64,000 nt of DNA. Source: Vibrio hepatarius (GTDB lineage Bacteria > Pseudomonadota > Gammaproteobacteria > Enterobacterales > Vibrionaceae). Below the pieces are notes generated by a model, which worked only from the letters and a program-made list of their open reading frames with translations, made no database searches and had not been told where the DNA came from. The DNA is taken from contig NZ_JAHKPM010000018.1 in the NCBI RefSeq assembly GCF_018860525.1, forward strand, positions 124,001-188,000. The letters run 5' to 3'. Numbering within the stretch: the stretch's first letter is position 1; each line of letters begins with the position of its first letter. Below, piece after piece: positions 37,513-47,282 of this stretch. A program made the position numbers and the translations under genes.

Positions 37513-39825
37513 ATGAAAATTGCCACAAAAATAGTCATAGCTTCGACTTTGTTGTGTAGTCTAGCGGTTGTTGCCACTGGTACATTTGTGGGTTGGCGAG
37601 CGTCGGTGTTATCAGAGCAAGCATTATATCAGCGAGCGATGAGTCAATTGACATCGATTAGAGAAAATAAAAAAAGTGAAATTGAAAACTATTTTCAACA
37701 GATTCGTGGCCAAATGGTTACTGTGGCTAATTCTATCGGGGTCAAGGACGCTATGGTTGCGTTTTCAGATGCCTTTGAGAGATATCCTGTTGAGTTAGTC
37801 AGCTCAACGGATATGAATAAGTTATCGGACTACTACTCATCTGGTTTTGGTGAAACATATCGGAGTACTAATGGCGGTCAAAGTGCTAATGAGCTACAAG
37901 TCTTAGCCAAGTTATCGGGCAAAGCTAAAGCACTACAGGCCCGTTATATTGGTGTGAACCCCAACCAATTAGGTGATAAACATCAACTTGTGGCAGACTC
38001 TTTGGGTACAGAATACGATGATGTACACAGAACCTATCATCCGAGTATCAAAGGGTTTTTGGAAGAGTTTGGTTACTATGATATTTTCCTAGTTGATACG
38101 AGTGGGAATATTGTCTACTCAGTTTTCAAAGAATTAGACTACGCAACGAGCCTGTATTCCGGACCTTATGCGTCTACTGGTATAGCGCAAGCATTTAAAC
38201 AAGCTTTGAATATTAGCCCCTCGCAGTATTACTTAGAAGATTTCTCTCCCTATTTTCCTTCATATGAAGCCGCTGCTTCTTTCATTGCTACACCCATTGT
38301 AGTGGACGGTATCACTGTAGGAGTCCTAATATTCCAGATGCCGGTTGATAAGATAAATAGCATTATGACATTTGGAGAGAATTGGCAATATGCAGGGTTA
38401 GGGCAAACGGGAGAAACATACTTAGTTGGTCCTGATGAATTATTAAGAAGTGAATCGCGCTTTTTGATCGAGTCGCCAGAACAATATTTTTCAGAACTTA
38501 AAACATTTGGTGTACCAGCGGCGACGTTAGAACAAATAGAAGGAAAATCCTCTGCAATTGGTCGCTACAAAGTCAGTAGTACAAGCGTCAAATCAGCACT
38601 TAGTGGAGAAAATGGCACTGATGTTGTAACGGGCAAAAGGGGAGTTGAAGTTTTATCTGTCTATTCCCCCCTCGATGCCGCAGGTTTAAAATGGGCAATT
38701 GTTACTGAAATCAATAAAAATGAAGCTCTAGCAGATTTAGAAGCATTGATTCAGTCAAAATTTATCACCGTTGTTATCAGTATCGTCATTGGCGTAATTG
38801 TTGCCATATGCGTTTCTTATTTTTTGGGAAGGAGTATCGCTCAACCAATTAGTAAGGCAAGTAATAAAATCAAACGCATCAGTAGTGAGAACGATCTTAC
38901 AGAGCGCCTTGATGAAAATGGTAAAGATGAGATGACGGATTTAGCTGTGTCGCTTAATTCTTTATTTGCTCATCTTCAAGACATAATTCGAAAATTTGCT
39001 CAAGCAACAGATGATCTGAATAACAATATTCATAGTATGAGCGGAAGTATGAATAGTACTCGGTTGGCGGTAACAGACCAGAACGAACGCGCTGAATCTG
39101 TTGCAGCAGCGATCAATCAAATGGGGAACTCAATTTCAGAAGTTGCAGAGTTTGCCAACCGAGCAGCAGAATTTGTCAAAAATGCGAATGAAACTGGTAG
39201 CCAGGGAGTAAGTGTTGGTCGAAATTTGGGCACAGAGATCTCTCAGCTCAATGAGGAGATGCAAACCGCTGTAGATGCAATCAGTCGTCTCGATAAAGAG
39301 AGCAACTCCATCGCAGAAGTACTGGATGTTATTCAAGGAATCGCTGAACAAACAAATCTATTGGCGCTCAATGCGGCTATAGAAGCCGCGCGCGCTGGTG
39401 AGCAGGGGCGGGGTTTTGCAGTGGTAGCCGACGAAGTACGCAATCTTGCCGGAAGAACTCAGTCTTCGACTGAAGAAATCAGAGAGAAGATAGAGTCGTT
39501 GCAAAAAGAGACAGGTGACGTGTCAACAAGTATAACTAATGCGAATGAAACTGTGTCTCAAGGTGTTGAAACGTGTGACACAAATGCACAGATGTTGGAG
39601 CAGATAGTCACTATGTTAACTGACCTAAACGAAATGAATGTTCAAATAGCGGCTGCGACAGATGAGCAACAATCTGTGACAAACAATATTACAGATAGTA
39701 TTACGTCTATCACTGATTCCTCATCGGAGGTTTCCAGTCAGGTTGGAGATGTCGATACTATTTTAAAGGGACTGTCTTCTCAAGCGGAGCAACTTAACAC
39801 TGAGGTTTCACAATTTAAGTACTAG
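37513..39825 (+). CDS. Methyl-accepting chemotaxis protein with periplasmic sensor
   Basis: This 770-aa chemoreceptor has a first membrane helix at residues ~7-27, a large periplasmic Cache-type region to ~415, a second helix ([23 protein letters not shown]), a HAMP domain, and a long signalling coiled coil with the conserved hairpin [33 protein letters not shown]. No CheR-tethering pentapeptide is seen at the C-terminus. The ligand is unknown. Confidence 0.93.
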   Translation: MKIATKIVIASTLLCSLAVVATGTFVGWRASVLSEQALYQRAMSQLTSIRENKKSEIENYFQQIRGQMVTVANSIGVKDAMVAFSDAFERYPVELVSSTDMNKLSDYYSSGFGETYRSTNGGQSANELQVLAKLSGKAKALQARYIGVNPNQLGDKHQLVADSLGTEYDDVHRTYHPSIKGFLEEFGYYDIFLVDTSGNIVYSVFKELDYATSLYSGPYASTGIAQAFKQALNISPSQYYLEDFSPYFPSYEAAASFIATPIVVDGITVGVLIFQMPVDKINSIMTFGENWQYAGLGQTGETYLVGPDELLRSESRFLIESPEQYFSELKTFGVPAATLEQIEGKSSAIGRYKVSSTSVKSALSGENGTDVVTGKRGVEVLSVYSPLDAAGLKWAIVTEINKNEALADLEALIQSKFITVVISIVIGVIVAICVSYFLGRSIAQPISKASNKIKRISSENDLTERLDENGKDEMTDLAVSLNSLFAHLQDIIRKFAQATDDLNNNIHSMSGSMNSTRLAVTDQNERAESVAAAINQMGNSISEVAEFANRAAEFVKNANETGSQGVSVGRNLGTEISQLNEEMQTAVDAISRLDKESNSIAEVLDVIQGIAEQTNLLALNAAIEAARAGEQGRGFAVVADEVRNLAGRTQSSTEEIREKIESLQKETGDVSTSITNANETVSQGVETCDTNAQMLEQIVTMLTDLNEMNVQIAAATDEQQSVTNNITDSITSITDSSSEVSSQVGDVDTILKGLSSQAEQLNTEVSQFKY

Positions 39826-39931
39826 TTTGGTCCTGTATTATGGATCAAGCTGGAATTTCATTCTAATTGATGATCGAATGTGCTATTAAGATGGCTTTTT
39901 AACCACCTGAATCAAAAAGACAAAAATTCTA

Positions 39932-39959
39932 TTGACCTAAAATCATAATAGGTTAAAGT
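39932..39959 (+). promoter_or_regulatory. Likely promoter of the tRNA-Leu/tRNA-Cys unit
   Basis: TTGACC and TAAAGT are separated by 16 bp and followed by a GC-containing start region, as expected for a stable-RNA promoter, about 60 bp before tRNA-Leu. Confidence 0.5.
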
Positions 39960-40020
39960 ACGCCTCGTTCCAGCGGGTATTAGTCTCGCTGAGATGGTGT
40001 TGACCATCGCATTATGCGTT

Positions 40021-40107
40021 GCCCTGGTGGTGGAATTGGTAGACACAAGGGATTTAAAATCCCTCGGCGTTCGCGCTGTGCCGGTTCAAGTCCGGCCCGG
40101 GGCACCA
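40021..40107 (+). tRNA. tRNA-Leu (anticodon UAA)
   Basis: This 87-nt gene includes an encoded CCA. The acceptor stem GCCCTGG/CCGGGGC, a D-loop with GGTGGAATTGG, anticodon loop TTTAAAA (UAA), a long class II variable arm and GGTTCAAGTCC T-arm are all readable. Confidence 0.97.
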
Positions 40108-40143
40108 TCTGAACTTTCTCTTCAAAAATGAAATATCAAATAA

Positions 40144-40217
40144 GGCGCGTTGGCAGAGTGGCTATGCAGCGGATTGCAAATCCGTGGACCTCGGTTCGAC
40201 TCCGGGACGCGCCTCCA
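40144..40217 (+). tRNA. tRNA-Cys (anticodon GCA)
   Basis: This 74-nt gene includes an encoded CCA. Acceptor GGCGCGT/ACGCGCC, anticodon stem-loop GCGGATTGCAAATCCG and T-arm TCGGTTCGACTCCGGG are readable. It lies 36 bp after tRNA-Leu, probably in the same transcript. Confidence 0.97.
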
Positions 40218-40505
40218 TATTCTAACACCCATCAAAACTTACAAATACTGGTTTTTCCTATCACAAATACCTATATAGTTGGTGCTTAGTAGCATAAAAT
40301 GAACCTAATGTTCGCGCTGTAAGCCTTACAATTCTAATTTCAGATAATAGCCTTTTCTCAATACATAAATTATTTTAATGACGTGTCTATCATTATCTTT
40401 GCATGATTTTTTATAAATTTGTTACTGAGCAATTTGCATTCACTATGTCACCTGTCGGGTTTAAAGTGAAAATAAAGAAAAATGTACAGTAAGGGATTGA
40501 TTGTT
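40218..40505. other. Gap after tRNA pair, no gene seen
   Basis: AT-rich DNA between tRNA-Cys and the MFS terminator. I looked for a copy of the tRNA-Cys 3' end as an attachment site here and elsewhere and did not see one. Confidence 0.4.
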
Positions 40506-40546
40506 GAGCAATGAATCATCGGGGATTTGCTGATGAATCATTGCTC
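40506..40546 (-). terminator. Terminator of the MFS gene
   Basis: A 15-bp stem with one mismatch (GAGCAATGAATCATC / GATGAATCATTGCTC) lies just past the stop codon of the leftward MFS gene. Confidence 0.65.
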
Positions 40547-40574
40547 CATTTAGATTAGAAAGAGATAGCTCAAC

Positions 40575-41735
40575 TTATTCTCCTGCCACTAAATGATTCT
40601 TGAACTTTAAGCTTGCAGCAAGCATGTACAAACAAGTTGCCAGCAAAATAGAGAATAAATATCCCTGTAAAGAATGCTCTTGAGACATATACTGGTCAGC
40701 AATAACTGGGCCTAATACTGAGCCTATGCTATAGCTAAACAGCATGACTTGAGTCGCTGATATTATGTACTTGGAATCTAAATTGTCACAGCCAAGATTG
40801 ATGGCTATTGGATACAATGCAAACGCAGCCATACCAAGCAAAAATAGACCCAAAGCCATTAGGCGCATGTCGTCGTCAAACATAATCAAACTGACCGCCA
40901 GAGTACCCAATAGACAGAAAAACGCCATTAATAGTGTACGACCTAAATATTTTGACATCCAAGGGACTATTGGCTGCACCAGCATACCGCCGAGTATGAT
41001 AAGCGCCATCAGTGATCCTATATCGGAGTCTTCAATTCCCTGTGCCGCAAGTTCAATAGGCATCATGCCATACACAGCGCCGATAATGAGCCCAGATACA
41101 ATACTGCCAATAATGGCCGCATGATTAAGCTTTAAAATTTGCTTTGCTGTTAAATAGGCAATGGACTCGGACTGAGGTTGCTCACATCGTCCAAGTAAAA
41201 CAACAGCAATGGCTAAGCAAACTAAGATGCTAATGATAAGGAAAGGCAAGTACCCATTGATACCCACATAGCTAATCCCCAATTGTCCAATTGCGCTGCC
41301 ACCATAAAGCGCTGCCATGTATAAGCCGAGACGTTTAGCTCGGGCCGCTTGAGAGCCTTGCAGTAACCAAGATTCTACGACAACAAATATACCTGCTACG
41401 GAGAAGCCTGCCACAAGACGGGCTACTAACCAGGCAGACGAATGTACCAAGACTGGCAGAACTAACGTTGTAGTGATAAATATTGCCAGACATAGAACAA
41501 GTGTATGCTTGTGACCCAATCGACTCACTATAGGTTCACTAATGACCGCACCAAGCAAAAGACCAACGTAAAACATACTTGCCAACCAACTTGCTAATGA
41601 GCTGTCGAGCTCATAATAAGGTAGCATTAGTGGGATCAGGCTCATTAAATAGCCTGATGCTACCGCATAAAGAGCTAGCGCAATCACAGGGATTGAAATG
41701 CGAGCTTTTGCTGCAGGAGCAAGAATGTTTTCCAA
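40575..41735 (-). CDS. MFS transporter, YcaD-like
   Basis: This 386-aa inner-membrane protein has about twelve hydrophobic segments and the MFS loop motif around SEPIVSRLGHKHTLVL, followed by ARLVAGFSVAGIFVVVESWLLQ. It resembles the YcaD branch of uncharacterised exporters. The substrate is unknown. It is the last gene of normal-looking backbone before the restriction remnant. Confidence 0.85.
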   Translation of the reverse strand: MENILAPAAKARISIPVIALALYAVASGYLMSLIPLMLPYYELDSSLASWLASMFYVGLLLGAVISEPIVSRLGHKHTLVLCLAIFITTTLVLPVLVHSSAWLVARLVAGFSVAGIFVVVESWLLQGSQAARAKRLGLYMAALYGGSAIGQLGISYVGINGYLPFLIISILVCLAIAVVLLGRCEQPQSESIAYLTAKQILKLNHAAIIGSIVSGLIIGAVYGMMPIELAAQGIEDSDIGSLMALIILGGMLVQPIVPWMSKYLGRTLLMAFFCLLGTLAVSLIMFDDDMRLMALGLFLLGMAAFALYPIAINLGCDNLDSKYIISATQVMLFSYSIGSVLGPVIADQYMSQEHSLQGYLFSILLATCLYMLAASLKFKNHLVAGE

Positions 41736-41870
41736 AGTCGTAGCCTCTAAGTTTGATTGAATGTATAAAATTTGGCGCGACTATGAGGCTATTTTAAGCA
41801 GGGGTAAAACGAATAATTTTAGTCGTTTCGATAAAAAATATTTTTCGAAGCTATTTTGGTCTTAAAATAA

Positions 41871-41910
41871 ATAAAAGGCCGTATAACATGAATCGATATA
41901 GGCCTTTTAT
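41871..41910 (+). terminator. Hairpin abutting the truncated hsdM
   Basis: ATAAAAGGCC and GGCCTTTTAT pair perfectly around a 20-nt loop. The T-rich arm ends only 8 bp before the point where hsdM homology begins, so the island junction is immediately downstream. Confidence 0.65.
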
Positions 41911-41918
41911 GACAACCA

Positions 41919-42704
41919 ATGTTCCTGCACGGGGAAGGTAACCACCGCATTGAATGGGGTGATACCATTCGTAACCCTAAGTTCTTGGAGTCAGGGCATC
42001 AAGATAAAGAAGGCGGCTTGCTGCACTTTGATGTGGTAACAGCCAACCCGCCGTTCTCGCTCGATAAATGGGGCTATGAAGATGCAGGTAACGATCGCTT
42101 TGGTCGATTCCGCCGTGGCGTACCGCCAAAAACCAAAGGTGACTATGCGTTTATCTCACACATGATTGAAACGCTAAAGCCCGCTTCTTCTACAACGAAA
42201 GGCGGTCGAATGGGGGTGGTTGTGCCTCATGGTGTGCTTTTTCGCGCATCAAGTGAAGGTAAAATTCGTAAACAACTGATTGATGAAAACCTGCTCGATA
42301 CCGTCATTGGCCTACCTGAAAAACTGTTCTTCGGTACAGGTATCCCAGCCGCGATTCTTCTGTTTAAAAAGCACAAAGATGATAACAAGGTATTATTTAT
42401 TGATGCCTCACGTGAGTTTAAATCAGGTAAAAACCAAAACCTATTAACTCCTGAGAATATTCAAAAGATAGTTGAAACTTACAAAGCACGTCAAACCACC
42501 GACAAATACTCATACCTAGCCACGCTCGAAGAGATTGCCGAGAATGACTACAACCTTAATATTCCCCGTTATGTCGATACCTTTGAAGAAGAAGAAGAGA
42601 TCAATCTAGTCGTTGTACGTACTGAGCGCCTAGCTCTGCAAAATAAGCTAGCAGAACTTGAAACTGAAATGGCAGGTTACCTAGAGGAACTTGGCTATGA
42701 ATGA
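41919..42704 (+). pseudogene. hsdM: Truncated type I restriction methyltransferase (hsdM, C-terminal half)
   Basis: The 261-aa frame matches only the C-terminal half of HsdM (normally about 500 aa). The N6-adenine methylase motif NPPF is kept (VVTANPPFSLDKWGYED), but the N-terminal domain and AdoMet-binding motif I are missing. The apparent start is the internal Met of MFLHGEGNHRIEWGD. It lies directly after a hairpin with no ribosome site. It should be inactive. Confidence 0.88.
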
Positions 42705-43152
42705 GCCCACAGATAAGGTTTACGGTCAATTAATTGATACCATTTCGACCACATTTGCACAAGGGAAGCAAAAAACCGTTGCAGCCATTAATGCAGGCTT
42801 GGTGATGACCTACTGGAAAATTGGCCAGCATATTGTTGAATTTGAACAAAAAGGACAAGCAGCAGCGGAATATGGCAAACAGCTACTCACTAACCTGAGT
42901 CACGATCTAAAGCTTAAGCATGGTAAAGGCTTTAGCCTTTCTAATTTAAATCGTTTTCGTCAATTTTACCTAGCTAATCGAAATAGTGCGACAGTGTCGC
43001 ACCAATTGAGTTGGTCGCACCATGTAGAGCTACTTAAAATCAGTGATGATACTGAACGGGCTTTTTATATCAATCAAACTCTAAATGCCAACTGGAGTGT
43101 ACGCGAGCTAAAACGTCAAAAAGAGAGTGACCTGTTTTTACGTCTAGCCTAA
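42697..43152 (+). pseudogene. Truncated DUF1016 (YhcG-type) nuclease gene, N-terminal part
   Basis: The 151-aa frame covers the DUF1016 N-terminal domain (MTYWKIGQHIVEFEQKG ... GFSLSNLNRFRQFYL ... NWSVRELKRQ), but family members run to about 340 aa with a C-terminal PD-(D/E)xK nuclease domain, which is absent. It stops at LFLRLA, then the sequence switches to an M48-like gene. The ATG overlaps the hsdM stop. Confidence 0.8.
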
Positions 43153-43159
43153 GTTCTAT

Positions 43160-43657
43160 GTGAGTGGTGAGATGCAGTTTTATCTTGGTCGTCGTTACGT
43201 ATTGAAGATCGTGGAAGATGCCAAAGCACTGCCAACAGTAAAAATGACTCGCGGTAAATTGTTGGTCACCTTAACTCGTTTTAATGAAGACAAAACAGCC
43301 ATGGTTCGAGCATTAGTGCGTAACTGGTACAAGGTACGTGCGGAGCGTATTTTTCATGAACGTTTATCTGAATTGCTGCCGCAAGCCACTTGGGTTGATG
43401 GCATACCGAGCTTTCGTGTTCTTCCTATGAGTAAACAGTGGGGAAGCTGCTCTACTAAAGGAAATCTGATGCTTAACCCCCATCTCATTAAAGCGCCCAA
43501 AGAATGTATTGATTACGTGATCCTCCACGAGCTTTGCCACATCGCCGAGCATAACCACAGCGAGAAGTTTTGGCGATTGTTAACCAGCGTTATGCCCAAC
43601 TGGAAAGAAGTCAAAAGCCGCCTAGATGGTATGGCGGAGTTGTATTTAAATGAGTGA
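43160..43657 (+). pseudogene. N-terminally truncated YgjP/DUF45-like metallopeptidase
   Basis: The 165-aa frame has an intact zinc site HELCHIAEHNHSEKFW, typical of the YgjP-like family often found beside hsdR. Homology seems to begin before the GTG start (upstream codons read KFYVSGE), so roughly the first 60-70 residues are lost at the junction with the DUF1016 fragment. It could still be translated. Confidence 0.7.
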
Positions 43658-43664
43658 GGGTTGT

Positions 43665-43708
43665 TGAGTGAGATTACTACCTTGAGGTGCCTGTCCTCGC
43701 AGTTTCTC
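43665..43708. repeat. 44-bp degenerate direct repeat, copy 1
   Basis: This matches 47204-47247 at about 34 of 44 positions by eye, with an unbroken shared core AGTTTCTC at the end. It lies between the peptidase fragment and the helicase. Confidence 0.7.
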
Positions 43709-43763
43709 ATGGATAAAGCAAGATGTCGCCTTATGCAACCAGATCGTATATCATCATAAGCCT

Positions 43764-46700
43764 ATGATCTTTTGTGGTATTGATAGGCAGTGGCTAGTGA
43801 GCATTAGAAGAGAAAGCTCAAAAAATATATTGGAATCTTGGCATCTAGTGGAGTTTTTTCAAGCCTACTCAGTGCCAGATAAAGAAGACAGTAAAATTGC
43901 ACCAGTAAACGTGTCTGGTCTCGAATTACAGTCACATGGCAATCATCTGCTTCCTTGGTTAAATCCAGCGATTCGTGATTCACTTGGTCTTACTCTGGGT
44001 AAAAAATGCGTTTATACCCTTTATTTGGGGCTGTTCGATAAATCTTCGATAGATAAAAAAGTTGCACAATACTTTTCTACTAACAATCAGGACGATTGCG
44101 CTTGTGAAGAAATAGAGCAAAGAAGAGACAATGAAGGAATGTCTTGCTTTGCTAAGTTGATGTTGGATGAGTTTGGTGCACCTCGGCTCGATACTTTTTC
44201 GGTAAGCACACTACCTTGGGCTTTAGCCGAGTTACTCGAGGACAGAGCGGGGGCAATATCTCAGGAACGATTTGATACAAGGTGCGACGACCTAAAAGAG
44301 TTTGTGGAGCGCTGGGAAACGACCTTGCCTAGACATCCTAGCTTAGAGGGTAGGTATACTCTTTGTGTGAACAGCCTAATGAACTTAATAGAGGGACTTT
44401 ATCAATGGGCTGGCATCTCTAATGAGGACTTATTACTTTCTGAAAACTCGAAAGTTTATCCGTTTCAGATGGCTTTTTACGAGTACGAAACTAAGTCTGA
44501 TAACCTTTTAGTGGACAAAAACAAGCCAGAAAATATTCAAGACGATAGTGAAGATGATCCTATTACTGATGACTCTCAGCTCCCCATTCTAAACAGCTTT
44601 TACATTCGAGATATAGAGCGCGCGATTAATGCAATTGCGGCCGGCAGGACTAGCCAACCTCTTCAAGCTTATCTAGGACAATCCAGCTCCAAGCATGTAG
44701 ATCTGTATACCAATGATTCTATTCCTCTAATTCATAAGCATTTGAACCCAAAGATGACGCCAGAAGGTCGATGGTTGACAGAACCTGTACATAATATGTC
44801 CTTAATGCAGCAGTTTGCCATCAATACTGTATTCACGGAGCTAAAAACAGGTGGTGTTATCTCCGTTAACGGGCCTCCTGGCACAGGTAAAACTACATTG
44901 CTGCGAGATATCATAGCGCAAAATATTGTAGAGAGAGGGAAAGTTTTAGCTTCTTTTTCAAAAGCTCGCGATGGGTTAAACCCAGAAGGGTTCCTTGTTG
45001 AAGAACTCACTGATTTTGAAATGGTGGTTGCATCATCGAACAATGCGGCGGTTGAAAACATCTCAAAGGAGCTACCTCAAAAAAAATCAATAGGCAGCAG
45101 ATATTTTGATACCAGTTTCTTTCGTTCTGTAGCAAATCAAATTAGCGCAGATGAAAAGAAAGGTCGTTTACAACCTTTGGATGAGAAAAAGCAGACTTGG
45201 GGAAATATCTCTGCCGTTATGGGGGCTTACAAAAAGAGGAATAGGTTTCTTGAGCGCTTTTTCTTTAAATACCACTATGAAAAAGGCAAGGAGCCTGAGG
45301 TTAGAGAACCTCCTTTAGATTTCTTGAATTTTTGGCAATATCGCTCAACTTATACAGGGCCTTCTTTTCATGTAGCCAAAAAAAATTTTAATGACAAGTT
45401 ATCTCGCTTTCATGAGCTTAATGATAAGTTAGCCTACTTCGATAGCCTACAAAATACTTTCGATGCACAGCGATTTGATGTTGATTTAAATCGAATGAAC
45501 TTAGCTCTAAATGAATTAGAAAACTATGCTCATTCGCTATCTGTAGAGCTAGATATTCTTAATTCAACCAGAAATTCTGAAGCGAAAAGGGAAGAAGAAA
45601 TTTCAATTTCCCTAGAGTTGATGAGGCTTAATTCTCCCAGTTGGTTCAGTTGCTTCTTTAATACCAAGAATAATAAACAATATAAGATCTCGCTATCGAA
45701 CAAACTTAGTGAACTCGAAAATGTCAAAAAAGCTATTCGGTTGATTGTTGGTGATGTTGAAGCCAAACAAATCGAGATAACAGCATCTACAAAGAAAATT
45801 TTACAGCAGAAGATTGATATTCAATCCAAAGAGGCTGAAAAGCAAAAGCTTTCAGATGAATTAAATACTTATAGAACGGAGTTTAAGGGGTATCACTTAC
45901 CTGAAGTTACCGATGGTATCGAGTGTCATGACAGACAGAGACATGCTTGCTGGCAGCATGACAAGATAAATGCCTTGAGGTCAGACGTATACGTGGCAGC
46001 GTTACAGCTTCACGAGGCTTGGCTCATAGAGGCAAGTAAACAGAATGCCTTTCTAAATCAAGTATATAAAGTTAAGGATGCCGTGTTAGGCAAGAGTAGT
46101 GATAATGCTCTGGCGATTTGGCAGATACTATTTATGTTTGTCCCCGTAGTTTCGACGACTTTTGCTTCATTCGGAAACATGTTTTCTAAGCTGCCTCCAG
46201 AGTCTCTAGGTTGGTTGATGATTGATGAGGCTGGGCAAGCAATACCGCAAGCAGCGGTTGGTGGTTTACTTCGTGCTAAGCGAGCAGTGGTTGTTGGAGA
46301 CCCTTTACAGATCGAACCTGTATTTACTTCACCACCAGAGCTTATTGACTACTTAATGCAATCTAAGTTGCAAGAGGAATCAAAGCAGTGGGACCCTTGT
46401 ATGTGGTCAGTTCAGACGTTAGCCGATCGAGTTAATCCATATGGCTGTATGATAGATATGAACGGCGAAGATCAATGGATAGGAATACCCTTATGGGTAC
46501 ATCGCCGATGTATCGAACCAATGTTTAGTATTGCGAATGAAATAGCTTACAACAATCGCATGATACACGGCTCTGTTGAAGATAAAGATATCGAGCCAAT
46601 AACTCATAAGGCGTTAGGACACAATCGCTGGAATGATTCACAAGGAGACTGTGTACTGAAACAGTACAAACGTGAGTTGGGTGAAGAGGTTAAAGCTCTT

Positions 46701-47207
46701 TTACTCGAGTTAGCAGCACACAACGGCGACTTGAGCAGTATCTATCTAATAACACCGTTTAAGGCGGTGAAAAGAGAGTTGAAAGAAGAGCTAAGACGTA
46801 GTAAATCGCAGTTACTTAGTAATTCGAGTTGGACTGGAAAGAAGTTTAATGACTTTTTGAAAAACAACGTCGGGACGGTGCATACCTTCCAAGGCAAGGA
46901 GAACAATACCGTTATTTTGGTGCTCGGCTGTGATGAAAAAAATAGTGGCGGCGCGTCTTGGGCTTCTTCGAAACCAAACTTATTAAATGTTGCTGTTACT
47001 CGAGCAAAAAAACACTTGATTGTCATCGGCGATATCCAAGTGTGGTCCGATAAAAGCTATTTTGATAAGGCTTACTTGAAGCTGACTGAACTGGCACATA
47101 AAAATACATCAAAAATAGATGGTTCAACTCACTTACATTGGGCGAGTGATGATATTTATGCGGATGGAAGGCTATTACCTAAAGAAATCGCTCCTGAGCT
47201 GAGTTAA
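43764..47207 (+). CDS. Large SF1 (DNA2/NAM7-like) helicase, possible defence protein
   Basis: This 1147-aa cytoplasmic helicase has Walker A GPPGTGKTTLL near residue 370. A ~440-aa insert with coiled coil (~550-720) follows, then Walker B MIDEAGQAIPQAAVGG near 818, VVVGDPLQIEPVF near 845, VHTFQGKENNTVILVLG and the arginine-finger motif NVAVTRAKKHLIVIGD near 1075. The N-terminal ~350 residues match nothing I recognise. No nuclease or PLD motif is visible, so it is not HsdR or Mokosh-like. The start is uncertain (weak ribosome site). It is followed by a coiled-coil gene and sits in a restriction remnant, which suggests anti-phage or plasmid defence. Confidence 0.85.
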   Translation: MIFCGIDRQWLVSIRRESSKNILESWHLVEFFQAYSVPDKEDSKIAPVNVSGLELQSHGNHLLPWLNPAIRDSLGLTLGKKCVYTLYLGLFDKSSIDKKVAQYFSTNNQDDCACEEIEQRRDNEGMSCFAKLMLDEFGAPRLDTFSVSTLPWALAELLEDRAGAISQERFDTRCDDLKEFVERWETTLPRHPSLEGRYTLCVNSLMNLIEGLYQWAGISNEDLLLSENSKVYPFQMAFYEYETKSDNLLVDKNKPENIQDDSEDDPITDDSQLPILNSFYIRDIERAINAIAAGRTSQPLQAYLGQSSSKHVDLYTNDSIPLIHKHLNPKMTPEGRWLTEPVHNMSLMQQFAINTVFTELKTGGVISVNGPPGTGKTTLLRDIIAQNIVERGKVLASFSKARDGLNPEGFLVEELTDFEMVVASSNNAAVENISKELPQKKSIGSRYFDTSFFRSVANQISADEKKGRLQPLDEKKQTWGNISAVMGAYKKRNRFLERFFFKYHYEKGKEPEVREPPLDFLNFWQYRSTYTGPSFHVAKKNFNDKLSRFHELNDKLAYFDSLQNTFDAQRFDVDLNRMNLALNELENYAHSLSVELDILNSTRNSEAKREEEISISLELMRLNSPSWFSCFFNTKNNKQYKISLSNKLSELENVKKAIRLIVGDVEAKQIEITASTKKILQQKIDIQSKEAEKQKLSDELNTYRTEFKGYHLPEVTDGIECHDRQRHACWQHDKINALRSDVYVAALQLHEAWLIEASKQNAFLNQVYKVKDAVLGKSSDNALAIWQILFMFVPVVSTTFASFGNMFSKLPPESLGWLMIDEAGQAIPQAAVGGLLRAKRAVVVGDPLQIEPVFTSPPELIDYLMQSKLQEESKQWDPCMWSVQTLADRVNPYGCMIDMNGEDQWIGIPLWVHRRCIEPMFSIANEIAYNNRMIHGSVEDKDIEPITHKALGHNRWNDSQGDCVLKQYKRELGEEVKALLLELAAHNGDLSSIYLITPFKAVKRELKEELRRSKSQLLSNSSWTGKKFNDFLKNNVGTVHTFQGKENNTVILVLGCDEKNSGGASWASSKPNLLNVAVTRAKKHLIVIGDIQVWSDKSYFDKAYLKLTELAHKNTSKIDGSTHLHWASDDIYADGRLLPKEIAPELS

Positions 47208-47247
47208 TGAAATTATCACCTTGAAGTACTTGTCTTCGTAGTTTCTC
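47204..47247. repeat. 44-bp degenerate direct repeat, copy 2
   Basis: Begins at the helicase stop codon and is the partner of 43665-43708. The two copies bracket the helicase gene with a period of 3539 bp. Confidence 0.7.
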
Positions 47248-47282
47248 GGACTCATAAGTAAATCAATATATAAGGAAAGAAT

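Noticed and set aside
40144..41918. tRNA-Cys as attachment site of the island
   Set aside because: I saw no repeat of the tRNA 3' end near the island and no integrase; an MFS gene lies between.
42697..43152. Functional DUF1016 nuclease
   Set aside because: The C-terminal PD-(D/E)xK domain is missing, so no nuclease activity is expected.
43764..47207. The large helicase as HsdR of the restriction remnant
   Set aside because: HsdR is an SF2 translocase with an N-terminal nuclease motif. This protein has SF1 DNA2/NAM7 motifs and no such nuclease.
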